The notes under the pieces: generated by a model
The model's database searches: none
Told to the model about the DNA's origin: nothing
The model's input: the letters and a program-made list of their open reading frames with translations, nothing else
Made by a program: the position numbers and the translations under genes
Source of the DNA: Roseovarius tolerans
GTDB taxonomy: Bacteria; Pseudomonadota; Alphaproteobacteria; Rhodobacterales; Rhodobacteraceae
Direction: 5' to 3'
Length of the DNA stretch: 64,000 bases
Assembly (NCBI RefSeq): GCF_900109855.1
Contig: NZ_FOBO01000005.1
Span: 1-64,000 of the forward strand
In this document: positions 1-8,597 of the stretch, piece by piece
Layout: each line of letters begins with the position of its first letter
Position numbering within the stretch: position 1 is the first letter of the stretch

Positions 1-343
1 CGAGTTGTTCGAGCTTTATGTCGAGACCCAATTGGCCCCAACCTTGCAAGCCGGCGATGTGATCATTCTCGACAACCTGTCATCCCACAAAAGCCCCAAG
101 GCCGCAGATGCCATGCGTTCGGTCGGTGCATGGTTTCTCTTCCTGCCGCCCTACAGCCCGGATCTGAACCCCATTGAAATGGCCTTTTCAAAGCTCAAGG
201 CGTTGATCCGGCGGGCCGCCGCACGGACATACGATGACCTTTGGCGGGTCGTTGGCAATGTCTGCGATCTCTTCACTGAGGAAGAGTGCTACAACTTCTT
301 CAAGGCCGCAGGCTATGAAACTGATTGAACGCAACCCGCTCTA
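1..343 (+). mobile_element. Right end of an IS630-family insertion sequence (left part outside window)
   Basis: The transposase reading frame is open from the window edge and stops at 328. The few bases after it, up to about 343, probably hold the right terminal repeat, but the left end is not in the window, so the inverted repeats and target duplication cannot be verified. The element lies just beyond the 3' end of the tlpA-like gene and does not interrupt it. Confidence 0.5.
2..328 (+). CDS. IS630-family transposase, C-terminal part (truncated by window edge)
   Basis: This is the C-terminal half of a DDE-type transposase that cuts and joins insertion-sequence ends at TA targets. Visible are the motif VIILDNLSSHKS, carrying the second catalytic Asp, and PPYSPDLNPIEMAFSKLK, which carries the final Glu and is the hallmark of IS630/Tc1-type enzymes. 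The frame is open to the left edge, so the start and the first catalytic Asp are missing. The ending (a short helical tail, stop at 326-328) looks natural, so the gene may be intact upstream. Confidence 0.85.
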   Translation, partial: ELFELYVETQLAPTLQAGDVIILDNLSSHKSPKAADAMRSVGAWFLFLPPYSPDLNPIEMAFSKLKALIRRAAARTYDDLWRVVGNVCDLFTEEECYNFFKAAGYETD

Positions 344-399
344 GTGAAGCTTTCCAGTAGCATTACCCCGAATAGCGACGCGCCAGAAGTAAGCCAACC

Positions 400-966
400 T
401 CAACTCCCCCCACCCCCATCAACCAACGCCGCGATAATCGCCATCGCGCTCTCGCTGTCCCAATGGGCGTCCCCCTGCAGGCGGGCGATCTCATTGCCCT
501 CGGGGTCGAGGATCACCGTGATTGGCAGACCGAAGACGCCCATCTGACGCGCGAGTGCGCTTTTGGGGTCGCGGTAGAGCGGCAGGTTGTCGACCCCGAT
601 CTCGTCAAAGAACGCCTTCATCGCCGGGGGCGGGTTGCGACCCGTGGCGATGGTGACGACGGCGAACTCCTCGCCGCCCATCTGGGTCTGCAGGTTCGAC
701 AGCATCGGCATTTCCACCCGGCACGGCGCGCACCATGTGGCCCAGAAATTGAGCACGATATGCTTGCCGAGGTAGTCGGCGAGCGTGGCGGTGGAGCCGT
801 CCTCACGCTCGAATTCCACCTGCGGGGCCGGTTTGGGCGCGGAATGGAATATGAGCTTCTTCATGTCCCCCTCGCGCAGCGCCTCGAGTGCCGTGGTATC
901 GGCGAGCGCGGCGTTTGCACCGAGCGCGAGGGCCATATAAAGGACGATCTGACGAATGGTTTTCAT
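400..966 (-). CDS. TlpA/ResA-family thiol:disulfide oxidoreductase, exported
   Basis: A 188-residue periplasmic thioredoxin-fold protein, likely a reductant or resolvase for disulfides in cell-envelope or cytochrome proteins. It starts with a signal peptide (Lys/Arg then a hydrophobic run, cleavage near NAALA-D). The redox motif WCAPC sits in [15 protein letters not shown], and the cis-Pro loop is FGLPITVI. The start at 966 was chosen because GGAGGGATTT precedes it and the signal peptide begins there; a longer frame upstream would run into argH. The gene is divergent from argH with only 24 bp between the start codons, so the promoters must overlap the opposite gene or lie close together. The substrate is unknown. 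Confidence 0.85.
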   Translation of the reverse strand: MKTIRQIVLYMALALGANAALADTTALEALREGDMKKLIFHSAPKPAPQVEFEREDGSTATLADYLGKHIVLNFWATWCAPCRVEMPMLSNLQTQMGGEEFAVVTIATGRNPPPAMKAFFDEIGVDNLPLYRDPKSALARQMGVFGLPITVILDPEGNEIARLQGDAHWDSESAMAIIAALVDGGGGS

Positions 967-990
967 AAATCCCTCCGAAGGGCAAAAGAC

Positions 991-2382
991 ATGACTGACA
1001 CGACCTCGAACCAGATGTGGGGCGGCCGCTTTGCCGCCGGGCCGGATGCGATCATGGAGGCAATTAATGCCTCGATCACCTTCGACAAGCGGATGGCGGC
1101 GCAGGATATCGCCGGGTCGCGTGCCCATGCCGCCATGCTGGCCGCCACGGATATCGTCAGTGATAGTGATGCCGAGGCCATGAGGGAAGGGCTTCTCACG
1201 GTCTTGTCAGAGATCGAGGGCGGGGATTTCACCTTTTCCGCCGCCCTCGAAGACATCCACATGAATGTCGAGGCGCGGTTGAAGGAGATCGTGGGCCCCG
1301 CCGCCGGACGGCTGCACACGGGGCGCTCGCGCAACGATCAGGTGGCCACCGATTTCCGCCTCTGGGTGCGCGATCAACTGGACGCCGCCGATGGCGCGCT
1401 GGTGGCGCTGATGCGCGCGCTGGTCGCACAGGCCGAGGCGGGTGCGGATTGGGTGATGCCCGGTTTCACCCACCTTCAGACCGCGCAGCCGGTGACCTGG
1501 GGCCATCACATGATGGCCTATGTCGAGATGTTCGGGCGCGACCTGAGCCGGGTGCGCGATGCCCGCGCGCGGATGAACGAATGCCCCCTGGGCGCGGCGG
1601 CGCTGGCCGGAACGTCCTTTCCGATTGACCGCGAGATGACGGCGCAGGCGTTGGGCTTTGACCGCCCCTGCGCCAATTCCCTCGATGCCGTCAGCGACCG
1701 CGATTTCGCGCTGGAGTTTCTCGGCACGGCCAGCATCTGCGCGATGCATCTCAGCCGCTTTGCCGAGGAACTGGTGATCTGGTCCTCGGCGCAGTTCCGC
1801 TTTGTCGCCCTGTCGGACCGGTTTTCCACCGGGTCGAGCATCATGCCGCAAAAGAAGAACCCCGATGCAGCGGAGCTCATTCGCGCCAAGGTGGGGCGGA
1901 TTTTCGGCGCCAACGTGGCGCTGATGATGGTGATGAAGGGCCTGCCGCTGGCCTATTCCAAGGATATGCAGGAGGACAAGGAACAGGTCTTCGATGCCGC
2001 CGACAACCTGATGCTGGCGCTCGCGGCGATGGAGGGCATGGTGCGCGACATGGCTGCCCAGAAGGACAATCTGGAGGTCGCCGCCGGGTCGGGCTTTTCC
2101 ACCGCGACGGACCTGGCCGACTGGCTGGTCCGCGTGCTCGACATGCCGTTTCGCGAGGCGCATCATGTCACCGGCAGCCTCGTGGCCCGCGCCGAGGCCA
2201 AGGGCTGTGACCTGCCCGACCTCAGCCTTGACGAGATGCAGCTAGTGCATGGCGAAATCGACGCGTCTGTCTATGATGTGCTGGGCGTGCATAATTCGGT
2301 GGCCTCACGGATGAGCTATGGCGGCACCGCCCCCGAACAGGTGCGCGCGCAGGTGGCACGGTGGAAGGAGCGTCTGGGATGA
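991..2382 (+). CDS. argH: Argininosuccinate lyase
   Basis: Catalyses the last step of arginine synthesis, splitting argininosuccinate into arginine and fumarate; cytosolic homotetramer of the fumarase/aspartase superfamily. The 463-residue length is normal. Seen: MWGGRFA near the N-terminus, the [13 protein letters not shown] loop (substrate binding), [10 protein letters not shown], and the family signature [11 protein letters not shown] with the catalytic Ser. The frame extends upstream without a stop, but the ATG at 991 gives the standard N-terminus. Its stop overlaps the start of a small lipoprotein gene (ATGA), and that gene overlaps the next in the same way, so the three are likely translated together ahead of lysA. 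Confidence 0.97.
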   Translation: MTDTTSNQMWGGRFAAGPDAIMEAINASITFDKRMAAQDIAGSRAHAAMLAATDIVSDSDAEAMREGLLTVLSEIEGGDFTFSAALEDIHMNVEARLKEIVGPAAGRLHTGRSRNDQVATDFRLWVRDQLDAADGALVALMRALVAQAEAGADWVMPGFTHLQTAQPVTWGHHMMAYVEMFGRDLSRVRDARARMNECPLGAAALAGTSFPIDREMTAQALGFDRPCANSLDAVSDRDFALEFLGTASICAMHLSRFAEELVIWSSAQFRFVALSDRFSTGSSIMPQKKNPDAAELIRAKVGRIFGANVALMMVMKGLPLAYSKDMQEDKEQVFDAADNLMLALAAMEGMVRDMAAQKDNLEVAAGSGFSTATDLADWLVRVLDMPFREAHHVTGSLVARAEAKGCDLPDLSLDEMQLVHGEIDASVYDVLGVHNSVASRMSYGGTAPEQVRAQVARWKERLG

Positions 2383-2561
2383 CAAGAGCGGTTCTGACAG
2401 TACTGGCGCTGATCGCGCTTGCAGGCTGCGGCGCGGATGGCGATCCGGTGCGCCCCTCGGTCAACACCACGGTGAGCGCGGGCACCGGCGGCGTGCACAC
2501 GAGCGTCAGCACCGGCGTGCGCGTCGGCGGCGTGAATGTCGGCGTCGGTGTCGGCCTATGA
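2379..2561 (+). CDS. Small predicted lipoprotein
   Basis: A 60-residue protein with a lipoprotein signal peptide: a short hydrophobic segment followed by the lipobox LAGC, so Cys19 or so would be lipidated. The mature part is rich in Gly, Val, Thr and Ser in a repetitive pattern ([26 protein letters not shown]) and has no recognisable domain. Its ATG overlaps the argH stop codon as ATGA and its own stop overlaps the next start in the same way. Function unknown; it may be an envelope structural or accessory lipoprotein carried along in the argH operon. Confidence 0.75.
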   Translation: MTRAVLTVLALIALAGCGADGDPVRPSVNTTVSAGTGGVHTSVSTGVRVGGVNVGVGVGL

Positions 2562-2866
2562 GATGGGTCTTTGCCGCACTGGCGCTCTGGGGCGCGGTGC
2601 ATCCGATGTACTGGTTCATGTCCTACATGGCTGCGAACGACTGGAGTCTCGCGGCGCTGATCGACGCTTGGTATGTCAATGAAAGTACGACCGGGCTGAC
2701 GTGGGACCTGACCATCGCCGCCGTGGCGCTCACCGTCTGGGTGCTGGTCGAGGCGGTGCGGCACCGCCACTGGGCCGGACTTATTGCGATTCCTGCGACC
2801 TTCTGCATCGGGGTCAGCTGCGGCTTGCCGCTTTACCTCTTCCTGCGCACGTCGCGAGAGGTGTAA
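2558..2866 (+). CDS. DUF2834-like small integral membrane protein
   Basis: A 102-residue membrane protein with about three hydrophobic helices (around residues 3-18, 45-65 and 72-95). The pattern of an N-terminal helix with HPMYWFMSYM, followed by a WDLTIAAVALTVWVLVEA helix, matches DUF2834-type proteins of unknown function. The ATG at 2558 overlaps the TGA of the upstream lipoprotein gene. The last of three coupled genes after argH. A short dispersed repeat follows before lysA. Confidence 0.7.
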   Translation: MRWVFAALALWGAVHPMYWFMSYMAANDWSLAALIDAWYVNESTTGLTWDLTIAAVALTVWVLVEAVRHRHWAGLIAIPATFCIGVSCGLPLYLFLRTSREV

Positions 2867-2872
2867 GGGCCG

Positions 2873-2901
2873 GATTTGAGTATTTTGGGCAAGATGAAGC
2901 G
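2873..2901 (+). repeat. Dispersed intergenic motif GATTTGAGTATTTT...AAGATGAAGC, copy 1
   Basis: The intergenic sequence GGATTTGAGTATTTTGGG followed by CAAGATGAAGC recurs, with small changes, near 25181 (inverted), 35907, 40070 and 40237 (inverted). Here it fills most of the gap between the DUF2834 gene and lysA. Role unknown. Confidence 0.65.
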
Positions 2902-2915
2902 GGGCGGGACAGCGC

Positions 2916-4181
2916 GTGGATCATTTTCTCTATCGTGACGGCGTACTGCACGCCGAGGATGTGCCGCTGGCGGAGATCGCCGAGGCGGTGGGCACGCCGT
3001 TCTATTGCTATTCCACCGCGACCCTGACGCGGCATTTCCGGCTGTTCGACGAGGCGCTGGAGGGCATGGATCACCTCGTGTGCTATGCCATGAAGGCGGC
3101 CAGCAATCAGGCCATTCTGCGCACGCTGGCGGGGCTTGGCGCGGGGATGGACGTGGTCTCGGGCGGCGAATACATGCGCGCCCTTGCGGCGGGCGTGCCG
3201 GGGGAGCGGATCGTCTTTTCCGGCGTCGGCAAGACCCGGGACGAGATGCGTCTGGCGCTGGAGGGCGGTATCCGGCAGTTCAACGTCGAGAGCGAGCCCG
3301 AGATGCGCGCGCTGAGCGAGGTGGCGGTAAGCCTCGGTGTCGTGGCCCCGATCACCGTGCGGGTCAATCCGGATGTGGACGCCAAGACCCATGCCAAGAT
3401 CGCCACCGGCAAGAGCGAGAACAAGTTCGGCATCCCGATCTCGCGCGCCCGCGCCGTCTATGCCGAGGCCGCCGCCCTGCCGGGGATCGAGGTGATCGGC
3501 ATCGACGTACATATCGGCAGCCAACTGACCGAGTTGGAGCCGTTTCGGCAGGCCTATCAGAAGGTGGCGGACCTCACCGAGGAGTTGCGCGCCGAGGGGC
3601 ATGACATTCGCCGTCTCGACCTCGGGGGCGGTTTGGGCATTCCCTACACCCGCTCGAACGAGGCGCCGCCGCTGCCTACGGATTACGGCGCGCTGATTCG
3701 CGAGACATTGGGTCATCTGGGCTGCGAGATCGAGATCGAGCCGGGGCGGTTGGTGGCTGGGAATGCCGGAATTCTGGTCAGCGAGGTGATCTATGTGAAA
3801 GAGGGCGAGGGCCGCGATTTCCTGATCCTCGATGCGGCGATGAACGATCTGATCCGCCCGGCCATGTATGACGCGCATCATGATATCATTCCCGTGGTGG
3901 AACCCGCGCCGGGCGTCGAGCAAACCCCCTATGACGTGGTCGGCCCGGTCTGCGAATCGGGCGACACCTTTGCGCGCGGCCGCATGCTGCCGCCCTTGGC
4001 CGAAGGCGAGTTGGTGGCGTTCCGCAGTGCCGGGGCCTATGGTGCGGTGATGTCGAGCGAGTACAATACCCGCCCCCTGATCCCCGAGGTTCTGGTCAAT
4101 GGGCGTGAATTTGCCGTGATCCGGGCACGCCCGACCTTTGACGAAATGATAAATCGCGATACCATCCCTGAATGGCTATGA
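2916..4181 (+). CDS. lysA: Diaminopimelate decarboxylase
   Basis: PLP enzyme that converts meso-diaminopimelate to lysine, the last step of lysine synthesis. The 421-residue length is typical. Seen: the PLP-binding Lys in YAMKAASNQ, the HIGSQ motif, a glycine-rich phosphate loop LDLGGGLGIPY, and the second-subunit active-site motif CESGDTFAR, plus the usual C-terminal GAYG and YNTRPLIPEV. The start is a GTG at 2916 (VDHFLYRDG read as Met), preceded by a GGGGCGGG stretch; no better ATG is available. It is followed five bases later by the reading frame of the TIGR02302 gene. Confidence 0.96.
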   Translation: MDHFLYRDGVLHAEDVPLAEIAEAVGTPFYCYSTATLTRHFRLFDEALEGMDHLVCYAMKAASNQAILRTLAGLGAGMDVVSGGEYMRALAAGVPGERIVFSGVGKTRDEMRLALEGGIRQFNVESEPEMRALSEVAVSLGVVAPITVRVNPDVDAKTHAKIATGKSENKFGIPISRARAVYAEAAALPGIEVIGIDVHIGSQLTELEPFRQAYQKVADLTEELRAEGHDIRRLDLGGGLGIPYTRSNEAPPLPTDYGALIRETLGHLGCEIEIEPGRLVAGNAGILVSEVIYVKEGEGRDFLILDAAMNDLIRPAMYDAHHDIIPVVEPAPGVEQTPYDVVGPVCESGDTFARGRMLPPLAEGELVAFRSAGAYGAVMSSEYNTRPLIPEVLVNGREFAVIRARPTFDEMINRDTIPEWL

Positions 4182-4218
4182 CGCGATGCGCGCGTCGGGC
4201 CGAGGAGAGGCGCGGCCC

Positions 4219-6837
4219 ATGGCGAAGACGCGAAACCCCCTGAACGACGTGACGGCGCGGCTGCGGCGGCCCTTGCTGCTGACCTGGGCCGGGCTGATCG
4301 CCGAGCGGCTGGTGCGCGCCTTCTGGCCGGTCTGGAGCCTGTTGGCGGGGGCGGCCGCGCTGGTCATGCTGGGCGTTCAGGACATGGTGAGTGTCGAGGC
4401 GGTGTGGACCGGGCTGATGCTGGGCGGTCTTGCGCTGGTGGTCTTCGCGCTGCGCGGTGCGTCGCGGTTCCACTTCCCGACCCGGTCGGAGGCGCTGGCC
4501 CGCCTCGATGCGACATTGCCGGGGCGACCCTTGGCGGCATTGGCCGATACGCAGGCTGTGGGCGCGCAGGACGTCGGATCACAGGCACTCTGGCGTGCGC
4601 ATCAGGATCGGATGGCAGTCCGCGCGGCGCAGGCGAAGGCGGTCGAGCCTGATCTGCGCCTGTCGCGGCAGGACCCGTTCGGGCTGCGTTACGTGGCGTT
4701 GCTCGGGCTGGTGGTGGCGCTGCTTTTCGGCTCTGTCTGGCGTGCGGGCTCGGTGGCCGAGATGGTGCCGGGCGCCGGTCGCGGCGCCGCGCTCGCCTCG
4801 GGCCCGACATGGGAGGGCTGGATCGAACCGCCCGCCTATACCGGTTTGCCGAGCCTATATCTGGCCGATCAGTCAGGTGTGATCGAGGTGCCCGAGGGCA
4901 GTGAAATTACCCTGCGATTTTATGGCGAGGTCGGCGCGCTCAGCCTGAGCGAAACGGTATCGGGCCGCGCCGGTGACGTGCCGCTCGCGACCGGGACGGA
5001 ACAGGAATTCAGCATCGCGCAGGATGGCGAGATGCGCATCGACGGCCCCGGTGGCCGCAGCTGGCAGGTCGAGGCGATCGCCGATTCCGCGCCGCGCGTG
5101 GCCGTGCTGGAGAGCGAGGCCAAGACCGCCTTTGACGGGCAGATGAGCCAGCCTTTTGAGGCACGCGACGATTACGGCGTCGTGGCCGGGGGCGCTGTCT
5201 TTGAGTTGGACATGGACCGCATCGACCGGCGTTATGGTCTGAGCGCCGAGCCGGAGCCGCGCGAGGCGATCCGGCTCGATCTGCCGATGCCACTGGCGGG
5301 GGATCGCAGCGACTTCACCGAGACATTGATCGAGAACCTCTCGGAGCATCCTTGGGCGCATCTGCCGGTGACGCTGAGGTTGCGGGTCGAGGATGCGGCG
5401 GGGCAGGAGGGTCTCTCGGAGCTCGTCGAGATGAAGCTGCCCGCCCGGCGCTTCTTCAACCCGATGGCGGCGGCGGTGATCGAACAGCGTCGCGATCTTT
5501 TGTGGTCGCGCGACAATGCAGCCCGCGTGGCGCAAGTGCTGCGCGCGGTCTCCTACCAGCCGCGCGAGGGGCTGTTCCGGTCGGAAAAGGCCTATCTGCG
5601 GCTGCGGGTGATCCTGCGGCAACTGGAGGCGGGGATCGACAGCGACGGGCTTAGCGGCAATGAGCGCGACGAGATCGCGCAGGCGCTGTGGGATCTGGGC
5701 GTGCTCTTGGAAGATGGCGATGTGGGCGACGCGTTGGAGCGGATGCGCGCCGCGCAGGAGCGGCTGAGCGAGGCGATGAAGAACGATGCCAGCGAAGAGG
5801 AGATCGCCCGGCTGATGCAGGAATTGCGCGACGCCACGCAGGATTACCTGCGCCAGAAGATGCAGCAGGCGCAGCGTGATGACCCCGAGAACAGCGGCGA
5901 TCAGCAGAGCGCCGAGAACATGATGCAGATGAACCAGCAGGATCTGCAGGACATGATGGACCGCATTCAGGAACTGATGGAACAGGGCCGTTTTGCCGAG
6001 GCGCAGCAGGCGCTGGAAGAGTTCCAGCAGATGATGGAGAACATGCAGGTCACCCAGGGCCAGGGCCAGCAGGGCCAGTCGCCGGGGCAACAGGCGATGG
6101 AGGGTCTGGCCGAGACGCTGCGCGAACAGCAGGGCCTGTCGGATCAGGCGTTCCGCGACCTGCAGGAACAGTTCAACCCCGGCGCGCAATCCGGCCAGTC
6201 GCAGGGCAACGAGGGCCAAAGCGGCGGCGAGGGCCGGGGCCAGAGCCATGACGGGCAGCCGGGCCAAGGCGGTCAGGGCGGCCAGCAGCAGGGCCAGGGC
6301 GGCGAAGGTCAGGAGCGCGCCGAGGACGGTCAGGGCGGGCAGGGAGCCGAAGGCGAACTGGCCGACCGGCAAGAGGCGCTGCGCCGCGAACTGGAGCGGC
6401 AGCGGCAGGGTCTGCCGGGCTTGGGCGGCGAGGCCGGAGAGGCCGCGCGCGAGTCGCTGGAACGGGCCGAACGCTCGATGCAAGGGGCCGAAGAGGCGCT
6501 GCGCAACGACGATCTGGCCGGGGCCATCGACGATCAGGCCGACGCCATGGAGGCGCTGCGCGAGGGCATGCGCAACATGGGCGAGGCGATGGCGGAACAG
6601 CAGAACCCCGGCGGGCAGGGCCAACAGGACGGCCCGCCGGGACAGGCGCAGGCCGACCCGCTGGGCCGCGAGGCCGGGCAGGGACGGCGCGCGGGCACGC
6701 AGGACAACCTGTTGCAGGGCGAGGATGTCTATCGCCGGGCGCGCGATCTGCTCGATGAGATCCGGCGGCGCTCGGGCGAGGGCGACCGGCCCGACGTGGA
6801 ACTCGACTACCTCGAACGCTTGCTGGACCGGTTCTGA
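4219..6837 (+). CDS. TIGR02302/DUF4175 family large membrane protein
   Basis: An 872-residue protein of unknown function. It has three N-terminal membrane helices (about residues 20-55, 60-80 and 158-180), then a long periplasmic region with beta-rich segments, helical coiled-coil-like stretches from about residue 430 to 610, and a very Gln/Gly-rich low-complexity tract (about 610-730). It ends in a charged helix (DLLDEIRRRSGEGDRPDVELDYLERLLDRF region). This order is that of the TIGR02302 family conserved next to lysA in Rhodobacterales. The ATG at 4219 follows AGGAGAGG; another in-frame ATG lies at 4186. It probably works in the cell envelope, but no partner is evident. Confidence 0.85.
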   Translation: MAKTRNPLNDVTARLRRPLLLTWAGLIAERLVRAFWPVWSLLAGAAALVMLGVQDMVSVEAVWTGLMLGGLALVVFALRGASRFHFPTRSEALARLDATLPGRPLAALADTQAVGAQDVGSQALWRAHQDRMAVRAAQAKAVEPDLRLSRQDPFGLRYVALLGLVVALLFGSVWRAGSVAEMVPGAGRGAALASGPTWEGWIEPPAYTGLPSLYLADQSGVIEVPEGSEITLRFYGEVGALSLSETVSGRAGDVPLATGTEQEFSIAQDGEMRIDGPGGRSWQVEAIADSAPRVAVLESEAKTAFDGQMSQPFEARDDYGVVAGGAVFELDMDRIDRRYGLSAEPEPREAIRLDLPMPLAGDRSDFTETLIENLSEHPWAHLPVTLRLRVEDAAGQEGLSELVEMKLPARRFFNPMAAAVIEQRRDLLWSRDNAARVAQVLRAVSYQPREGLFRSEKAYLRLRVILRQLEAGIDSDGLSGNERDEIAQALWDLGVLLEDGDVGDALERMRAAQERLSEAMKNDASEEEIARLMQELRDATQDYLRQKMQQAQRDDPENSGDQQSAENMMQMNQQDLQDMMDRIQELMEQGRFAEAQQALEEFQQMMENMQVTQGQGQQGQSPGQQAMEGLAETLREQQGLSDQAFRDLQEQFNPGAQSGQSQGNEGQSGGEGRGQSHDGQPGQGGQGGQQQGQGGEGQERAEDGQGGQGAEGELADRQEALRRELERQRQGLPGLGGEAGEAARESLERAERSMQGAEEALRNDDLAGAIDDQADAMEALREGMRNMGEAMAEQQNPGGQGQQDGPPGQAQADPLGREAGQGRRAGTQDNLLQGEDVYRRARDLLDEIRRRSGEGDRPDVELDYLERLLDRF

Positions 6838-7194
6838 TCCGGGTGGCAAGGCCTTTGCAAAAGGCCTTCGCCCGTGGCTGATGGTGCTTTGAAGTGGTGA
6901 GAGAGGGGCGCTTGGTTTCGCCTAAACCCGACATACGCACCACCCGCGCGAAACGCACCGAAGGTGCCGCGCGATTGTCATGCCAGAGGCATGCCTCCGG
7001 CATGACGCCGTCCCGCGGCCTGGCGATTTGATAGGGTGCGCAACGTGTTGAGTTTAGAATGACTTGGCTGGGATCAAGTACCCGGCAAAGCCGTTGCGTC
7101 GCCAGTCCCCGGCCCTGCGATCACGCGGCACCTTCTGCGGGTCATTCAATGGCATCTCCAAGCCCAAAACCACCCCGTCAGACCACCAGCGCCC
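6838..7194. other. Gene-free gap with a short hairpin and one copy of a dispersed repeat
   Basis: No convincing gene. At 6848-6868 lies an inverted repeat AAGGCCTTT-GCA-AAAGGCCTT, related to the palindromes between sucD and sucA. At about 6931-7035 lies a degenerate copy of the element also found at 8327-8415 and 12094-12168; it contains the nested motif GCATGCC/GGCATG. From 7054 to 7194 the minus frame of the downstream binding-protein gene stays open after its TAG stop, but shows no recognisable domain. Confidence 0.5.
6848..6868. terminator. Hairpin after the TIGR02302 gene, possible terminator
   Basis: Nine-base arms with a three-base loop lie 11 bp after the stop at 6837. There is no T-run behind it, so termination is uncertain. 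It could equally be one of the palindromic repeat units seen at 19595-19661, which share the TTTGCAAAA core. Confidence 0.4.
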
Positions 7195-8133
7195 CTACTG
7201 CGCCAGCGCCGCATCCACCACCGGCTGCCATGTCTCCTCATTGGCGGCGCGCCACTCGGCGGCGACCTCGGCCACCGGGCGGCCCTCCTGTTCGACGGCG
7301 ACCATCAGCGCCTCCTGCGTCTCGGTGTCGATCTGGAAATCCTCCAGCATGTACCACGCGGCGGGCCATTTGATCTTGGTCCCCTTGATCACCGTCTTCA
7401 CTGCCTCGAGCGAGGGAATGCCGCAATCGCCGGGCAGGTCCGGGTTGGCCCCCCAGCTTGGGGTTTCATAACAGGCGGCCTCGGGCGTGGGCAGGGTGAC
7501 AAAGCGCAGATCCTGCGCTGCCACCGCCCAATGCGGACGCCAGAACATCACCAGCGCCGGATCGCCCGAGGCGCTGGCCTCGGTCAGGGTCTGCGACAGG
7601 TCGGCCTCGGACGCGGCGGGCCGCACCTCGAAGGGCAGGCCCATGGCCTCGATGATCCCGGCGGCAGGGCCTTCCCACTCTTCGGGATAATCCACCACCG
7701 TGAGACCCGACAGGGCGGCGCAATCGCGCAGTGCCTCCCACGCGGGCAGGCCGGGGCAGGTCGCGTCCATATGCGCGGGATAGGCGAGGCCCTCCGACAG
7801 GGTCACACCCAACTCGCCCATCTCCTGCAAGTCGCCATCGAGGATCATGTCGCGGTAATTGCCCGGTGCGCGGGCCTCCCAGACCTCGACATTGACGTCG
7901 ATGCGGCCCTGCCGCATGTCGCTGAAGACACGCATCTGATCGGCCTCGACATACTCGACCGTGTATCCCATGGCGCCGAGCACCTCACCGGCCACATGTG
8001 CGGAAATCTGTGCGCCGGTTTCGGGCAGAAGCGCCAGCCGGATCGCCGTTTCGGTATCGCCGAGATCGGCGGCATGGGTCGCGGCGGGCAGAGTCAGGCC
8101 GATCAAGGCCATGGCGCGGATTTTGGATTGCAT
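7195..8133 (-). CDS. Glycine betaine/proline-type ABC transporter substrate-binding protein (OpuAC family)
   Basis: A 312-residue periplasmic binding protein for a quaternary-ammonium or related solute. It has a signal peptide ending near ATHA-ADLG and the OpuAC/ProX type-2 fold: residues such as VEVWE, YPEEWEGPAAG and the Trp-rich MFWRPHW and WPAAWYML, whose aromatic side chains usually form the cation-pi box. The start at 8133 was chosen for the signal peptide, with GAGCTTGAA upstream. No permease or ATPase gene lies beside it, so it is an orphan that must share a transporter encoded elsewhere or serve as a sensor. Exact ligand not determinable. Confidence 0.85.
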   Translation of the reverse strand: MQSKIRAMALIGLTLPAATHAADLGDTETAIRLALLPETGAQISAHVAGEVLGAMGYTVEYVEADQMRVFSDMRQGRIDVNVEVWEARAPGNYRDMILDGDLQEMGELGVTLSEGLAYPAHMDATCPGLPAWEALRDCAALSGLTVVDYPEEWEGPAAGIIEAMGLPFEVRPAASEADLSQTLTEASASGDPALVMFWRPHWAVAAQDLRFVTLPTPEAACYETPSWGANPDLPGDCGIPSLEAVKTVIKGTKIKWPAAWYMLEDFQIDTETQEALMVAVEQEGRPVAEVAAEWRAANEETWQPVVDAALAQ

Positions 8134-8597
8134 TTCAAGCTCTTGGTACAATTTTCGGGCGCGTGGCCCGCATGGGTCAAACGGTCGGCCCGGAAAGCAG
8201 GGTGCTAAAAAGCGTTTGCGAGTAATGTGAAGGCACTTTCCGAGTCGGGCGCACGATAGCATGCGCGTCAGACAGTGCACCTGTTTTCGTAAAGGGAGGG
8301 CGAATTCAGGGAGGGTGGTGGTGATGGCCTGAGGCGGACCTTCATTGACGCACCTGCGCGAAACGCGGCCGAAGGCCGCCGCGCATCGCCGTGCCGCCCC
8401 CCGGCGCGGCGATTTGGCTGCAGCCTGCTCTGCGCTCTGATGTTTTTCGGGCTTGGCTGGCATAAAACACTGCCAAACAGATGTTGGATCGCCACACCGC
8501 GGCACGACGCTGCGCGGCTAGCTCCAACGGAAACAACATACCAAAATACCCGCCATCCGCCCGCCCCATGCACGACATCGGACATCGGCTGCGTGGG
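8134..8597. other. 464-bp intergenic region with a dispersed repeat
   Basis: This lies upstream of the binding-protein gene and downstream of the zinc-ribbon gene. It should contain the promoter of the former, but no clear -35/-10 pair stands out. The segment 8327-8415 is a repeat element shared with 6931-7035 and 12094-12168. Short open frames here have no start signals or known domains and look like chance. Confidence 0.45.
8327..8415 (+). repeat. Dispersed intergenic element, copy B
   Basis: The core (TTGACGCACCTGCGCGAAAC, then GGCCGAAGGCC and CGCGCATCG) is found inverted at 12094-12168 and, more degenerate, at 6931-7035. The copies at 8327 and 12168 remain similar on the side outside the core as well. 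GC-rich with small internal palindromes (GGCCGAAGGCC). No coding potential; origin unknown. Confidence 0.6.

Noticed and set aside
463-990. N-terminal extension of argH in the same frame
   Set aside because: The extension overlaps the tlpA-like gene fully and is not part of the family; ATG 991 gives the standard protein.
4873-6849. Long minus-strand frame opposite the TIGR02302 gene, rich in Leu and Ala
   Set aside because: It is a mirror of the Gln/Gly-rich tract of the real gene and ends and begins without ribosome sites.
7054-7194. Continuation of the binding-protein frame beyond its TAG stop
   Set aside because: The protein already has a normal length and end; the 46 extra codons have no recognised domain.
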